Part shown: positions 1 through 10,142 of the stretch, one piece after another
How the letters are laid out: each line of letters opens with the position of its first letter
How positions within the stretch are numbered: the first letter of the stretch is position 1
From: UBA5069 sp963773745
Lineage (GTDB): Bacteria > Chloroflexota > Anaerolineae > Caldilineales > Caldilineaceae
Assembly (NCBI GenBank): GCA_963773745.1
Contig: CAVZCL010000012.1
Coordinates: forward strand, 124,001-188,000
Direction: 5' to 3'
Length of the DNA: 64,000 bases
Program-made: the position numbers and the translations under genes
The notes under the pieces: generated by a model
Told to the model about the DNA's origin: nothing
What the model saw: the letters and a program-made list of their open reading frames with translations, nothing else
The model's database searches: none

Positions 1-491
1 AGCGCGAACTGCGCGAAGAAACGGGCGTGCGCCCCGATCACCTTGAACAACTGCGCGCCTTTGGCAAACCCGATCGTGACCCGCGCGGGCGTATCATCAG
101 CGTCGCCTTCATAGCGCTTGCTCGCCCTGAGACAGTGGGCAGCGGTTCTGTGCAGGCAGCGGACGACGCAGCCGACGCGCGTTGGTGGGCCCTCAATGAG
201 CCGCCGCAATTGGCGTTTGACCATGACGAGGTGCTGGAGCATGCGCGCACGAGCCTGCGCCTGAGGATGGGGCGAGACAGCGTGGCGCAGTCGCTTCTAC
301 CCGCCGAATTCACCCTCTCCATGTTGCAGAAGTTGCATGAGAGCGTGTTTGACACGCGCCTGGACAAGCGCAACTTCCGCCGCAAGTACCTCGACAAAGG
401 CATTCTTGTCCCCACGGGCAACTTCTCCACCGGCGAACATCGCCCTGCGCGCCTTTATCGCTTCACAATGGAGGCCGGCGGCAGCACATAA
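1..491 (+). CDS. Nudix hydrolase-type regulator, C-terminal part (5' truncated by window edge)
   Basis: The reading frame is open from base 3 and its first residues (RELREETGV) are the end of a Nudix box, so the start lies before the window. The second half, from about LLPAEFTLSMLQ through LDKRNFRRKYL to the end, matches the winged-helix tail of NrtR-type Nudix regulators, which control NAD or sugar metabolism genes by binding an ADP-ribose-like ligand. Whether this protein still hydrolyses a substrate cannot be judged, because most of the Nudix fold is outside the window. The TAA stop is at 489-491. Family assignment is good; the specific ligand is unknown. Confidence 0.75.
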   Translation, partial: RELREETGVRPDHLEQLRAFGKPDRDPRGRIISVAFIALARPETVGSGSVQAADDAADARWWALNEPPQLAFDHDEVLEHARTSLRLRMGRDSVAQSLLPAEFTLSMLQKLHESVFDTRLDKRNFRRKYLDKGILVPTGNFSTGEHRPARLYRFTMEAGGST

Positions 492-558
492 CACAGGCCA
501 ACATGTGACGACGACCATTCCGTAGTGTAAACGCCGCACCTTCGACGTGATGGCGTCA

Positions 559-587
559 TTTGCATTTGCCGGCACAGGGGCTATACT
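559..587 (+). promoter_or_regulatory. Candidate sigma70-type promoter
   Basis: TTTGCA at 559-564 and TATACT at 582-587 are separated by 17 bases. It would give a leader of about 180 bases before the gene starting at 771. Seen by eye only; no transcript evidence. Confidence 0.4.
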
Positions 588-770
588 TGCTTAGCAAGCG
601 CGCCCTGCCGGTGCGCAACCAGCATTTCGGCTCGACTCGCAATCGGCTGCATCACACTTGGCTGAAGCGTCCTCCGGATACAACGTCAACCCTTTCCATC
701 AAGCTGCCATCGCCGCCCTGGTTTGCCGTTCTGCACTGACGCCCTGCAGGTCGACCGAAAAGATATCTTA

Positions 771-1860
771 ATGAGCAGGCACAATTATTCACGGCGTTCA
801 AGACGCCGCATTACGCCGGCCCTGCTGATTATCGGCGCGATCGTCGCCGTTGCATTGATTGTCAACATTGTTCCGCGCGTCGTGTCGCTGTTCGACATCA
901 GCAGAGCCTCGGCCGATACACTCGACCCCCCCGATCGCACCTCGATTGTGCGGTCCGATGTTGCGCGCCCAGCGTCCACGCAGTCTGGGTGCATGCTCCG
1001 AACACTCTGCCTTTGTGCCACGCGCCGATGCCTGGGCCTGCACCGTGGGCGATCAGACCTACGATCCCTGCTTTGAAGTTGAGAGCCTGGACGCGCCAAG
1101 TGCCATCGTCTGCGGCGCAGACAGCCTCTCCGGCGCACCCGGCTTCGTCGTCGCGGGTGCGCAGCCCCCGGCCACGCCCGTCGACGCATCACAAATCGAC
1201 CCCGCAACTTTCGCCTCGCTGCGCGTAACGATTGACCTCATCGGTTCGCCGGTTACGCTGGTCAACGGCCAATTCTACGCGCCCAATGTGGAGCGCACGA
1301 ATGGCAGCGTGCTGGTGGCGCAGAGCGGTCTGCGCGCCGACGGCGACCTCGATGCGGACGGCGACGCCGACGCCGCCGGGCTGCTCGTCGCCGATGCGGG
1401 TGACGGCCGCATGTTCATGTACCTCTATGCCGTACGCAATGACAATGGCAATCCAGTCTTTGCAGGCTCCGTTGAACTGGGCGACCGCGTCAAGGTGGAT
1501 GCCCTCGACATCAGCGATGGGCAGATCAGGGTCGCCATGACCACCCACACGGGCGAGGACCCCGCATGCTGCCCCACGCTCGATGTGACCTACGCTTACA
1601 ACCTAATGGACGGCGCACGCCTCGCCCAGTATGTCAACGGCTGGCGACTCGAGCTGCAGGGCGGCACCCAGTGCCGGCCGGTGGCGCCGCAGGCAACGAC
1701 GACAGCCGCTGCACCCAGCGCCTATCAGTGCAGCGACGGCACGTGGCTGCGGGACGGCCTCATTCCGGGCCGCGTTTGGTATGCGCAGCGGATTGACTCC
1801 ACGGTCAACGAGCCTGGCACTGCCTCGCTCTACGTGCCGGTTGTGCACATCTGGCAATAG
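771..1860 (+). CDS. Membrane-anchored exported protein of unknown function, frame-broken
   Basis: The N-terminus (ATG at 771) is Arg-rich followed by one hydrophobic segment at about residues 15-35, so the protein is probably anchored with the bulk outside. The frame that starts at 771 stops at 1076. From about 960-1000 the plausible coding sequence continues one frame further (+1) through residues such as FVPRADAWAC and YDPCFE to a TAG at 1858-1860. The downstream part has an Asp/Gly-rich stretch (DLDADGDADAAG) and several cysteines but no enzyme motif I recognise. The break is probably a one-base indel, but a decayed gene is possible. Its next neighbour, efp, has its own promoter. Confidence 0.5.
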
Positions 1861-1896
1861 CGCCGCACAGCTTTCGCTGACCACACCTTCTGCAAG

Positions 1897-1925
1897 TTGC
1901 CCATCACCCCTTGAATGCGTACAAT
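1897..1925 (+). promoter_or_regulatory. Candidate efp promoter
   Basis: TTGCCC at 1897-1902, a 17-base spacer and TACAAT at 1920-1925 lie upstream of the elongation factor P gene, leaving a leader of about 115 bases. Confidence 0.5.
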
Positions 1926-2046
1926 CGCGTAGGCTTTGCGCCTGCGCAGGGCGGCTGCGCGCCCTTGGCGTGCTTGCTCTGCCAACGCGGCGCACGTTGC
2001 ATCACAATCAGCACGGATCGCACCTGGTCCGAAAGGAATGAATTCA

Positions 2047-2616
2047 ATGGCCACAACTTCCGATCTGCGACGCGGGCAACTGATCCGCTATAACGGGACA
2101 CTTTATCGCGTCGTTGAGTACGAGCACATTAGCCCGGGCAACTGGCGCGCGTTTGTGCGCTTGCGCCTCAAGAACTTCGAGAACGGCAAGATTACGGAAG
2201 ACCGCGTGCGCGCCGGCTCGGACATTGACATCATTACGACGGACTCACGCCCGGCGCAGTACCTCTACAACGACGGCACGAGCTACCATTTTATGGACAA
2301 CGAGCACTTCGATCAGGTCTCGCTGCCCATGGAGGCGATTTCCGACACAATGCAGTACGTGAAGGAAAATGAAGAAGTCACGCTCCTCACGAGCGAGACG
2401 GGGCAGATTCTTGACGTGGAATTGCCCACCTTCGTCGTGCTGCGCGTCACCCAGGCCGATGCCTCTGTGCGCGGCGACACCGCGGGCAACGTGCTCAAGA
2501 AGGTGACCGTGGAGACCGGCGCAGTTATTGACGTGCCGGCCTTCGTCAAGGAGGATGACCTGCTGCGCATTGACACGCGCACGGGCGCCTATGTCGAGCG
2601 CGCCAAGGAAGAGTAG
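2047..2616 (+). CDS. efp: Translation elongation factor P
   Basis: EF-P binds between the P and E sites of the ribosome and relieves stalling at polyproline. The 189-residue length and three-domain pattern fit: an N-terminal KOW-like domain (residues 1-65), an OB domain containing YLYNDGTSYHFMD, and a C-terminal OB domain with GDTAGN and the DTRTGAYV signature near the end. ATG 2047 is chosen over ATG 2038 because AAGGA at 2033-2037 is well spaced only from 2047. The loop that carries the modified Lys or Arg in other bacteria (PGKGQAF in E. coli) reads PGNWRAF here, with Asn32 at the tip, so Lys/Arg modification at this site is not possible. A terminator follows at 2650. Confidence 0.95.
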   Translation: MATTSDLRRGQLIRYNGTLYRVVEYEHISPGNWRAFVRLRLKNFENGKITEDRVRAGSDIDIITTDSRPAQYLYNDGTSYHFMDNEHFDQVSLPMEAISDTMQYVKENEEVTLLTSETGQILDVELPTFVVLRVTQADASVRGDTAGNVLKKVTVETGAVIDVPAFVKEDDLLRIDTRTGAYVERAKEE

Positions 2617-2649
2617 GCGCACGCCAACGCCGTTCACCACACATCCGCA

Positions 2650-2677
2650 CCCCGCCCTGTCTTCAGGGTGGGGTTTT
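2650..2677 (+). terminator. Rho-independent terminator after efp
   Basis: A 10-bp stem (2650-2659 with 2664-2673, one G-U pair) with a TCTT loop is followed by TTTT at 2674-2677. It lies between efp and the next gene. Confidence 0.75.
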
Positions 2678-2697
2678 CTACACGAAAGGGCAGCCCA

Positions 2698-4218
2698 ATG
2701 AAGAGCCTGCTCGACAAGCTCCACATTGCTGAAATGAATGCCGGCGCCTGCACCGGCCCCGACGGCTGGCTTTCCGACGCCGCTGGCGAAACCCTCATTT
2801 CGTACAACCCCACCACCGCCGAACCGATTGCCGCCGTTGCGCAGGCCACGCCCGCCACCTACGATCGCGTCGTGGACGCTGCGCAAGCTGCTTTCACCAC
2901 CTGGCGCATGCTGCCGGCCCCCCGCCGCGGCCTCGTTGTGCGCGATCTGGGCGTTGCCCTGCGCGACTACGTCGAGCCCCTTGGCGAGCTTGTTTCGCTT
3001 GAAATGGGCAAGATTCGCGCCGAAGGCATTGGCGAAGTGCAGGAGATGATCGACATCTGCGATTTCGCCGTCGGCCTTTCACGCCAGCTTTACGGCCTCA
3101 CCATGCACTCGGAGCGCCCAGCCCACCGCATGTACGAACAGTGGCATCCGCTGGGGCCCATTGGCATTATCAGCGCGTTCAATTTTCCCGTGGCCGTCTG
3201 GTCGTGGAATGCAGCGCTGGCGGCCGTCTGCGGCGACACGATGATCTGGAAGCCTTCACCAAGCGTGCCGCTTACGGCGATTGCCGTGCAGCACATTGCC
3301 AACGGCGTCGCTGCCGACCACGGCCTCGACGGCATCTTCAACCTGGTCATCGGCCCCAATGAGAGCGTGGGCGAGGCAATGGTCAACGACGCGCGCCTGC
3401 CGCTCATCTCTTTCACGGGCTCTGTACGTATCGGGCGCAGCGTTGCCCAGAAGGTTGCGGGCCGCCTCGGCCGCACCATCCTCGAGTTGGGCGGCAACAA
3501 TGCCATCATCGTGGCAGCCGATGCGGACCTTGATATGGCCACGCGTGCGATCCTCTTTGGCGCAGTGGGCACGGCCGGCCAGCGCTGCACCTCCACGCGC
3601 CGCATCATCGCCCACAGCTCGATTGTGGAGGCGCTCTGCGATCGCCTCGTGCGCGCCTACGCCACCATCCCCATGGGCGATCCGCTCGACCCGGCCACGC
3701 TGCTGGGGCCGCTCGCCTCGGCCCGCGCCGTGGAGGCCTACACGGCCGCCGTCGAGCGCGCCCAGGCTGAAGGGGGCGCGCTGCTCTATGGCGGGCGCAC
3801 GCGCACCGACGTGGGCCCCTGGTTCGTGGAGCCGACAATCATGCGCATGCCGCAGCAAACGCCGCTTGTGTGCGACGAAACCTTCGCCCCAATCCTCTAC
3901 GTGCTGAGCTACGACACATTCGACGAGGCCATGGCGCTCCACAACGGCGTGCCGCAGGGGCTCTCGAGCGCGATCTTCACCGACTCCATGCGCAGCGCCG
4001 AGCAGTTCCTTAGCCACGCCGGCTCGGACTGCGGCATTGCCAACGTGAATATTGGCACCTCCGGTGCGGAGATTGGCGGCGCGTTTGGTGGCGAAAAGGA
4101 GACGGGCGGCGGGCGCGAGTCCGGCTCCGACGCCTGGAAGGCCTACATGCGCCGCCAAACCAACACAATCAACTGGGGCACGGACCTGCCGCTTGCGCAG
4201 GGGATCACCTTCGGGTAA
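2698..4218 (+). CDS. Aldehyde dehydrogenase, ALDH7 (antiquitin) type
   Basis: NAD-dependent oxidation of a semialdehyde is expected; characterised ALDH7 members act on aminoadipate semialdehyde / piperideine-6-carboxylate in lysine degradation, but the substrate here is an inference. Diagnostic parts are the Rossmann region with PSPSVPLTA and FTGS, the general-base motif ELGGNN, the catalytic-cysteine motif GTAGQRCTSTRR, and the C-terminal block TSGAEIGGAFGGEK...GGGRESGSDAWK..MRR that marks the ALDH7 subfamily. The length of 506 residues is typical. ATG 2698 follows AAAGGG at a suitable distance. The gene stands alone, with a terminator before it and a large inverted repeat after it. Confidence 0.9.
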   Translation: MKSLLDKLHIAEMNAGACTGPDGWLSDAAGETLISYNPTTAEPIAAVAQATPATYDRVVDAAQAAFTTWRMLPAPRRGLVVRDLGVALRDYVEPLGELVSLEMGKIRAEGIGEVQEMIDICDFAVGLSRQLYGLTMHSERPAHRMYEQWHPLGPIGIISAFNFPVAVWSWNAALAAVCGDTMIWKPSPSVPLTAIAVQHIANGVAADHGLDGIFNLVIGPNESVGEAMVNDARLPLISFTGSVRIGRSVAQKVAGRLGRTILELGGNNAIIVAADADLDMATRAILFGAVGTAGQRCTSTRRIIAHSSIVEALCDRLVRAYATIPMGDPLDPATLLGPLASARAVEAYTAAVERAQAEGGALLYGGRTRTDVGPWFVEPTIMRMPQQTPLVCDETFAPILYVLSYDTFDEAMALHNGVPQGLSSAIFTDSMRSAEQFLSHAGSDCGIANVNIGTSGAEIGGAFGGEKETGGGRESGSDAWKAYMRRQTNTINWGTDLPLAQGITFG

Positions 4219-4226
4219 CCACGCAC

Positions 4227-4355
4227 CTACGACGCAAAGGCGCAAAGACGCAGAGGAAGCGCAAAGAAGAGCAAAGCAAGAACGTCGCCTGAGAGGCTGT
4301 TCTTGCTTTGCTCTTCTTTGCTCTTCCTCTGCGTCTTTGCGCCTTTGCGTCGTAG
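4227..4355. repeat. Long inverted repeat between convergent genes
   Basis: Arms 4227-4283 and 4299-4355 (57 bases each) are complementary with one mismatch around a 15-base loop. Each arm is itself made of CGCAAAG-like words. It fills the space between the ALDH gene (+) and the phosphatase gene (-), so it may end transcription in both directions; there is no T-run. Confidence 0.85.
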
Positions 4356-4362
4356 CTAACTG

Positions 4363-5139
4363 TTACGGGTTCAGCGCGCGGATCACTTCGTCGTGGATGG
4401 CGCCGGCTGTGGCGACGGCGCTTGTGCCCGCGACCGGGTCATTGCCCTGCCAATCGGTAATGCGCCCACCCGCCCCCTCGATGATTGGGATCATGGCCAT
4501 CAAATCCCACGGCGCCATGATCGGGTCGGCCATAATGTCTGCCCCGCCCGTTGCCACAAGGAAATAACCGTGGCAATCGCCCCACGTGCGATAACGCAGT
4601 ACCCGGCGCGCCAGCGCGTCATAGGCCAGCGTGTTCTGGTAGCCATGCGTGGCTGTTGGGCTGGAGGTGAGCAGCAGCGCGTCCTCAATGCGGGCGCAGG
4701 GACGCACGCGCACCGGTTCGTCATTCAGCCAGGTGGTCGCGCCGTTGCCAATCAGCAAGTCGCCCGTCAGCGGGTGATGGATGACGCCCAGCACAGGCCG
4801 TCCCTCATAGAGCAGCGCGATCAGCGTGCCAAAGAGAAACGAATGGCTAATGAAATTCTTGGTGCCGTCAATTGGGTCCAGCACCCAGCGCCAGGGGGCC
4901 TCGGGCTGGTGCAGGCCGAACTCCTCGCCCAGGATGCCGTGTTCGGGGAAGCGCGCCTCAATCAGCGCGCGCATGGCCAGTTCCGCCTCGCGGTCGGCAA
5001 TCGTCACCGGTGATTCGTCGGATTTCGTGTCGACGGCGTAGCCCGTGCGATAGTGGCGGCGAATGATGGCGCTGCTGGCCGCGGTGAGTTCCTTGCAAAA
5101 GGTGAAATACGCGATCGGTGTGGCGAGTGCAGAGATCAT
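4363..5139 (-). CDS. hisN: Inositol-monophosphatase-family phosphatase, HisN (histidinol-phosphatase) type
   Basis: This is a Mg-dependent phosphatase of the IMPase fold, 258 residues. The metal-binding motifs are all present: EEFG, DPIDGTKNF and APWDLMA near the C-terminus. The spacing and the blocks FGTLIALL, GDCHGYFLVATGGADIM and PIIEGAGG resemble the HisN subgroup, which removes phosphate from L-histidinol phosphate. Other histidine genes in the window support that role, but inositol phosphatase activity cannot be excluded from sequence alone. The start (ATG 5139-5137) overlaps the stop of the upstream gene in an ATGA arrangement, so translation is probably coupled to the helical-repeat protein gene. 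Confidence 0.75.
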   Translation of the reverse strand: MISALATPIAYFTFCKELTAASSAIIRRHYRTGYAVDTKSDESPVTIADREAELAMRALIEARFPEHGILGEEFGLHQPEAPWRWVLDPIDGTKNFISHSFLFGTLIALLYEGRPVLGVIHHPLTGDLLIGNGATTWLNDEPVRVRPCARIEDALLLTSSPTATHGYQNTLAYDALARRVLRYRTWGDCHGYFLVATGGADIMADPIMAPWDLMAMIPIIEGAGGRITDWQGNDPVAGTSAVATAGAIHDEVIRALNP

Positions 5140-6290
5140 AGGTAGCGCTCGGGCATGAGATCTGGATCGAAATAAGGTTGGACGGCAACAAGCGCCTCGG
5201 CGTTCAGCAACTGCACACAATGGTACCAGCAGTTCCGGTCGAGCAGATTGCCATTGAACTGACGGCGTGTATCCTGCACGGCGAGCACCAGAGCAGCCTG
5301 TGCTTCGTCCAACCGCCCTGCGATGGCCAGCACCACCCCGTACACGTAATATGACACATCGTTGAACTCCGTGCCCTCGTCGATAAACTCCTGCACTTCG
5401 GCCAACAGCGCCAGGATGTCTCTTCCGGAGTAGCAGTTTGCAAGCACCCAATCAAGCATTTGAAACTCGTCGAAAGGACGTTCCTCTTCAATCAGATCAA
5501 GAAGCAGAATGTCGGCGACTTCCGTTTTACCCTGCGCACGCAGCGCAAGCGCTGTCCACAAAGCTTCGTTCGCTCGCTTGTCAGGCGCGTTTTTAAGCAA
5601 CCGCAGCGCCAGGTTTGGACGACCTGCAACCACAAGAGCCTCATACATGCCGTTGGGGAAAACGGGACCTACGTCCTTGTTCTTGATGCGAGCGGCCTTG
5701 TCGTAAGCCACCATGGCGCGCTCAGCCAAACCCTCTTCGAGCAGCAATTCGGCTTCCAACCTGTGAAGCAATGAGACACCCTTGGGCGTTGACCAAGCGG
5801 GAAAAGGCGATGATGTGCCGCGTCGCCGCTCAATCCATTCGTGGGCGAGTTCGAACTGGTGATAGCGGACAAGCGTGAAGAAGCGCGTCGGCAGATCCAT
5901 GAACATGGGTTCGTCCTGATCATCGATCAGGCTGCGAATGAGGTCGCCTGCCGCTCTGGATTCACCTAATTGATAGTGGCATTCGGCTTTGCGCATGATT
6001 GCGACCTCGTCAGGGTCGTCCGGCCCCTTGAGCCAGCCCTGTTCATCGAGCCATTCAAGCGCAAGCCGATAGTTGCCAACGACGGCGAGTGCTTCTATTA
6101 CGGCATGCAGCGCGCGAACGCGCAAATGCCCCAACTTGTTGCCATTGGCTGCGCGTTCGTGCGCGCTTGTACGATCCAATTCGGTGAAGAGGAGCACCAT
6201 GTCCTCAAAGCCGCCAACTGGGTCCGCCAGGATTTCGTCGTACGCGTCGTCAAACCGCGCCTGCATTGTGTCAAGGTTATTTCTCGCCAC
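5136..6290 (-). CDS. Predicted helical-repeat (TPR-like) protein, unknown function
   Basis: A 384-residue soluble protein with no signal peptide or membrane segment. Repeated amphipathic helix pairs (for example ALAVVGNYRLALEWLDEQGW, LLLEEGLAERAMVAYDKAA and GVVLAIAGRLDEAQAALVLA) suggest TPR-type packing over most of its length, a fold normally used for protein-protein contacts. No catalytic motif is seen. Its TGA overlaps the ATG of the HisN-like phosphatase, so the two are probably made together. The ATG at 6290 is the first in frame. I do not recognise a specific family. Confidence 0.7.
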   Translation of the reverse strand: MARNNLDTMQARFDDAYDEILADPVGGFEDMVLLFTELDRTSAHERAANGNKLGHLRVRALHAVIEALAVVGNYRLALEWLDEQGWLKGPDDPDEVAIMRKAECHYQLGESRAAGDLIRSLIDDQDEPMFMDLPTRFFTLVRYHQFELAHEWIERRRGTSSPFPAWSTPKGVSLLHRLEAELLLEEGLAERAMVAYDKAARIKNKDVGPVFPNGMYEALVVAGRPNLALRLLKNAPDKRANEALWTALALRAQGKTEVADILLLDLIEEERPFDEFQMLDWVLANCYSGRDILALLAEVQEFIDEGTEFNDVSYYVYGVVLAIAGRLDEAQAALVLAVQDTRRQFNGNLLDRNCWYHCVQLLNAEALVAVQPYFDPDLMPERYL

Positions 6291-6307
6291 TGGTAGTCAA
6301 TCACCTC

Positions 6308-7248
<941 letters not shown>

Positions 7249-7252
<4 letters not shown>

Positions 7253-8376
7253 TTCTTGCTCATCGCCCTCGCTGCTTTTTTTTCGTCGGTGCTCCCAGCC
7301 CCTTCGCTTTCCTGCTGCTCGGCTTCATCGGGTACATTCTGCTCGGCCTCGGCACGTGCCTGGCGCATGTTCGTCTGCAGCTGCTCCGGATTCAGCACCG
7401 ACTCCTGGAAGGGCTGCTTCTTCATGCGGTGGGGCAGCGCCAGCTCGGCGGCAAGCAGAATGTCCTTGTCCGTAATTTCGGTACGGCCATCGTAGGCGGC
7501 CTGGGCACGTGCCGTGCGCAGGATGACGATGTCGGCACGGTGGCCGTCCACACGGAACGATGCCGTCAGCGTGGCAATCGTGTAGAGGTCCTTGTCGGTA
7601 TACTTGACCAGGGGGTACAGTTGTCGCGCCATAATGATGCGGTCGCATTCAGTCTGCTCCGCCGCTTCATAGGTGTCGGCAAAGAGCTCGGGGCTCTGCT
7701 CGAAGTTAATGCGGCGGCGCAGAATGTCGACGCGTGCGCGTGATTCGGTGAGCCCCACCACGTCGACGGCGTGCGCAAAGCGGTCGAGCAGCTGGGGGCG
7801 CAGGTCGCCCTCCTCGGGATTCATGGAGCCGACAAGCACGAAGCGCGCCGGGTGCTGGAAGGAGATGCCCTCGCGCTCGACCACGTTGACGCCCATGGCC
7901 GCGCTGTCGAGCAGCAGGTCGACCACATGGTCATCGAGCAGATTCACCTCGTCCACGTAGAGGACGCCCCGGTTGGCCGCAGCGAGCACGCCAGGCTCAA
8001 AGTGGCGTTCACCCTTTTGGATAGCCTTTTCGATGTCGAGTGTGCCAACCACGCGGTCTTCCGTGGCGCTCACTGGCAGGTCCACAAAGGGGGTGTTGAT
8101 TTCGTGCGTCGGCAGCGCGCCAGAGGCCTGGTAGCGGTCGCGGCACTCGTCACAGAAGAGATCCGGCCGGTTGGGATCGCAATTGAAGCGGCAGAACTCC
8201 ACCACATCAAGGGGGGGCAGCAGTGCGGCCAGCGCGTGCGCTGCCGTGGATTTGGCCGTGCCGCGTTCGCCACGGATGAGCACGCCGCCAATTTGCGGGT
8301 TGATGGCATTGAGGATGAGCGCTCGCTTCATGCGCTCTTGCCCCACAATGGCAGAGAATGGGTAGATCTGTCGCAT
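7249..8376 (-). CDS. AAA+ ATPase of the chelatase I-subunit family (ChlI/BchI-like)
   Basis: The 375-residue protein carries GERGTAKST (Walker A), VLYVDEVNLL (Walker B) and a sensor-1 Asn in GSMNPEEGDLRPQ, typical of ChlI/BchI ATPases that remodel a VWA partner. The conserved cysteine insert (FCRFNCDPNRPDLFCDEC) is also present. The C-terminal tail is Glu/Gln-rich. ATG 8376 is preferred over upstream in-frame codons because AAGGA lies about 12 bases before it and the family motif RQIYPFSAIVGQ starts directly after it. It is the first gene of a two-gene operon with the VWA protein. No large chelatase H subunit or other tetrapyrrole gene is nearby, so bacteriochlorophyll synthesis is not indicated. 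Confidence 0.85.
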
Positions 8377-8497
8377 CAGGTCATCTTTCCTTAGGATTCG
8401 TCGCGCAGGGCGCGCCGCTTGCGGCGCGCCGCTACACCCGTTGTGCAAAGTGTTGATCCATTATAGCGCAAGGTAAGGCATGTCCACAGATGCGCGG

Positions 8498-8656
8498 CCG
8501 TTGCAGGTCACGTCTCCGGCGTGACGCCAGTGTAGGTCACGTCTCCGGCGTGACGCAGCCCGCCGGGCTGAATCATTGAAATACGTTGAACGCTTTGTAA
8601 GGCCACGAAGTTCAGCCCTGCGGGCTGCGTCACGCCGGAGACGTGACCTGCAACGG
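8498..8656. repeat. Palindromic element, family A copy 1
   Basis: The left arm (8498-8527) and an adjacent near-copy (8532-8572) contain GTCACGTCTCCGGCGTGACG, and the right arm (8611-8656) is their reverse complement, ending in CGTGACCTGCAACGG. The element is GC-rich and non-coding. It lies between the chelatase operon and the sigma-factor promoter. Related copies are at 12073, 17000 and 60543. Confidence 0.85.
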
Positions 8657-8698
8657 CAGATATAACCAAATGTAGTGGCCCAACTTTGCAAGATACGC

Positions 8699-8723
8699 GA
8701 AACTTTTGGTGCAGCAGTGCGTA
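8699..8723 (+). promoter_or_regulatory. ECF-type promoter upstream of the sigma-factor gene
   Basis: GAAAC at 8699-8703 and CGTA at 8720-8723 are separated by exactly 16 bases, the pattern of ECF (SigW/SigM-like) promoters. The start site would be near 8730, about 64 bases before the chosen GTG. Its position suggests autoregulation. Confidence 0.6.
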
Positions 8724-8793
8724 CTGCTCTATGAAGGCGCCGAACGAATCCGTGGTACAGCGCCGGGCGTTCGGCCTGGAAGGAAAAGGCAAC

Positions 8794-9471
8794 GTGGCAC
8801 TCGTGGAAAGCATTGCACAGGAAACCGCCTGGTTGATGGCGGCCAAAGATGGCGATCGGCATTCGTTCAGCCTGCTGGTTGAGGCGTACTCGCGGCCGGT
8901 CTACAACCTGACCTACCGCATGCTCGGCAATCCCCAGGAGGCCGAGGATGCCGCACAGGAGACCTTCCTGCGCGCCTGGAGCCGGCTGGATCAATACGAT
9001 GCGGCGCACAAGTTCAGCACCTGGGTCTTTTCAATTGCCAATCACCACTGCATTGACAGACTGCGCAAACGGCGCACGGTGCAGGTCTCGATTGACGACA
9101 ACCCCGTGCTGCAGAACCTTGAAGGCGACGCGCCGGCCCCCGACGAAAGTGCGCTGCGCAGCGAGCACATGCGCGAAGTGCAGGCGCTCATGGCGCAACT
9201 TGAGCCCGACTACCGCACGCCGCTGGTGCTGCGCTATTGGGAAGACCTGAGCTACGAAGAGATTGCGGCCACGCTGGAGATTACAGTGCCCGCAGTCAAG
9301 AGCCGCCTCTTTCGGGCGCGCCAGCGCATGGCCGACCTGCTGGCGGCGCGTCAGCTCGCCACATCCACGCCGCCCAATGGGGGCGAGCGTAGTGTGCAGA
9401 AGAGTTCCGGGCGCAGCGCGCACGCCGTGGAATCGTCCCGTCTGGTGGCTGCGGCCGCCACCAATTGCTAA
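8794..9471 (+). CDS. ECF-family RNA polymerase sigma factor
   Basis: A group 4 sigma factor of about 225 residues. Region 2 contains YRMLGNPQEAEDAAQETFLRAW and the promoter-melting part FSTWVFSIANHHCIDRLRKR; region 4 contains VLRYWEDLSYEEIAATLEITVPAVKSRLFRARQR, the helix-turn-helix that reads the -35 element. A short Ser/Ala-rich tail follows. GTG 8794 is chosen because AAGGAAAAGG lies directly upstream; ATG 8731 is in frame but has no ribosome site and would be nearly leaderless. The next gene is a membrane protein of anti-sigma type, and an ECF-like promoter is found upstream, so an autoregulated envelope-stress circuit is likely. Confidence 0.92.
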   Translation: MALVESIAQETAWLMAAKDGDRHSFSLLVEAYSRPVYNLTYRMLGNPQEAEDAAQETFLRAWSRLDQYDAAHKFSTWVFSIANHHCIDRLRKRRTVQVSIDDNPVLQNLEGDAPAPDESALRSEHMREVQALMAQLEPDYRTPLVLRYWEDLSYEEIAATLEITVPAVKSRLFRARQRMADLLAARQLATSTPPNGGERSVQKSSGRSAHAVESSRLVAAAATNC

Positions 9472-9521
9472 CGCTGATCGATTCGAGAGTCAGGCTCTCC
9501 CTGGCACCAGTGAGGTAAAGA

Positions 9522-10142
9522 ATGAGCGAGCTACAGATGACGCCGCCCATACACGAGAATGAACCAGCAACGCCTGTCGTCGCTGATGTGGTGGACGACG
9601 CGCACGCAGAAGCATTCGCGTTAATGTCAATGGCGCTGGACGGGCTGTTGGACGCCCAGGAGACTGAGCGCCTGGAGGCACTTATGAAAGAAAATGGAGG
9701 CTTGCGCGCAACGTGGCAGCAGTGGCAGAAGCTGGAATCGCTGCTCACCACCGTCGTGCGTGCCGAACCGGAGGCCGGCTTCGTCAATCGCTTTGAGGAG
9801 CGGCTGGTGGCGCGCGAACTGCGCGAACGGACCCGCCGCCGCAACCTGATTGGAGCAGCCGCGCTTACCGGTTGGGTGCTCTCCTTTGCAGCGCTCGTAT
9901 TCGTGGGCTGGCTTTTGCTTTCCAACCAGTCGCAGTGGATGAACAGCTTCGTGCGGGAGCTGGTCTACTATCCCTCGGCTGCCATGATTTGGATTCGTGC
10001 GCTTCGCTCCTCGTGGAGCGCCACCGTCGGAGAACCACAATCGTTGGTCATGGCGCTCAGCTACATGGCAGGTGCGGCCGTCATGCTGAGCACGTGGCTC
10101 TGGTTTTTGCGCCGTACCACAGTTGAGGAGACAGCCTCATGA
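9522..10142 (+). CDS. Probable membrane anti-sigma factor
   Basis: A 206-residue protein. The N-terminal part (about 30-75) has ALMSMALDGLLDAQETERLEALM, resembling the helical anti-sigma domain that binds ECF sigma factors, but without the His/Cys zinc ligands of the ZAS type. Two membrane segments follow, at about residues 108-130 and 172-192. It sits 50 bases after the sigma gene, and its TGA overlaps the ATG of the next gene (ATGA), so the three form one transcription unit. It would hold the sigma factor at the membrane until a signal releases it. Assignment rests on domain pattern and position. Confidence 0.7.
   Translation: MSELQMTPPIHENEPATPVVADVVDDAHAEAFALMSMALDGLLDAQETERLEALMKENGGLRATWQQWQKLESLLTTVVRAEPEAGFVNRFEERLVARELRERTRRRNLIGAAALTGWVLSFAALVFVGWLLLSNQSQWMNSFVRELVYYPSAAMIWIRALRSSWSATVGEPQSLVMALSYMAGAAVMLSTWLWFLRRTTVEETAS

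Noticed and set aside
785..1207. Arg-rich open frames opposite many genes
   Set aside because: They are complements of GC-rich coding sequence with Arg/Ala/Pro composition and no motifs.
4227..4355. CGCAAAG-rich sequence as a CRISPR-like or tandem array
   Set aside because: The units are not separated by spacers and the whole forms one inverted repeat.
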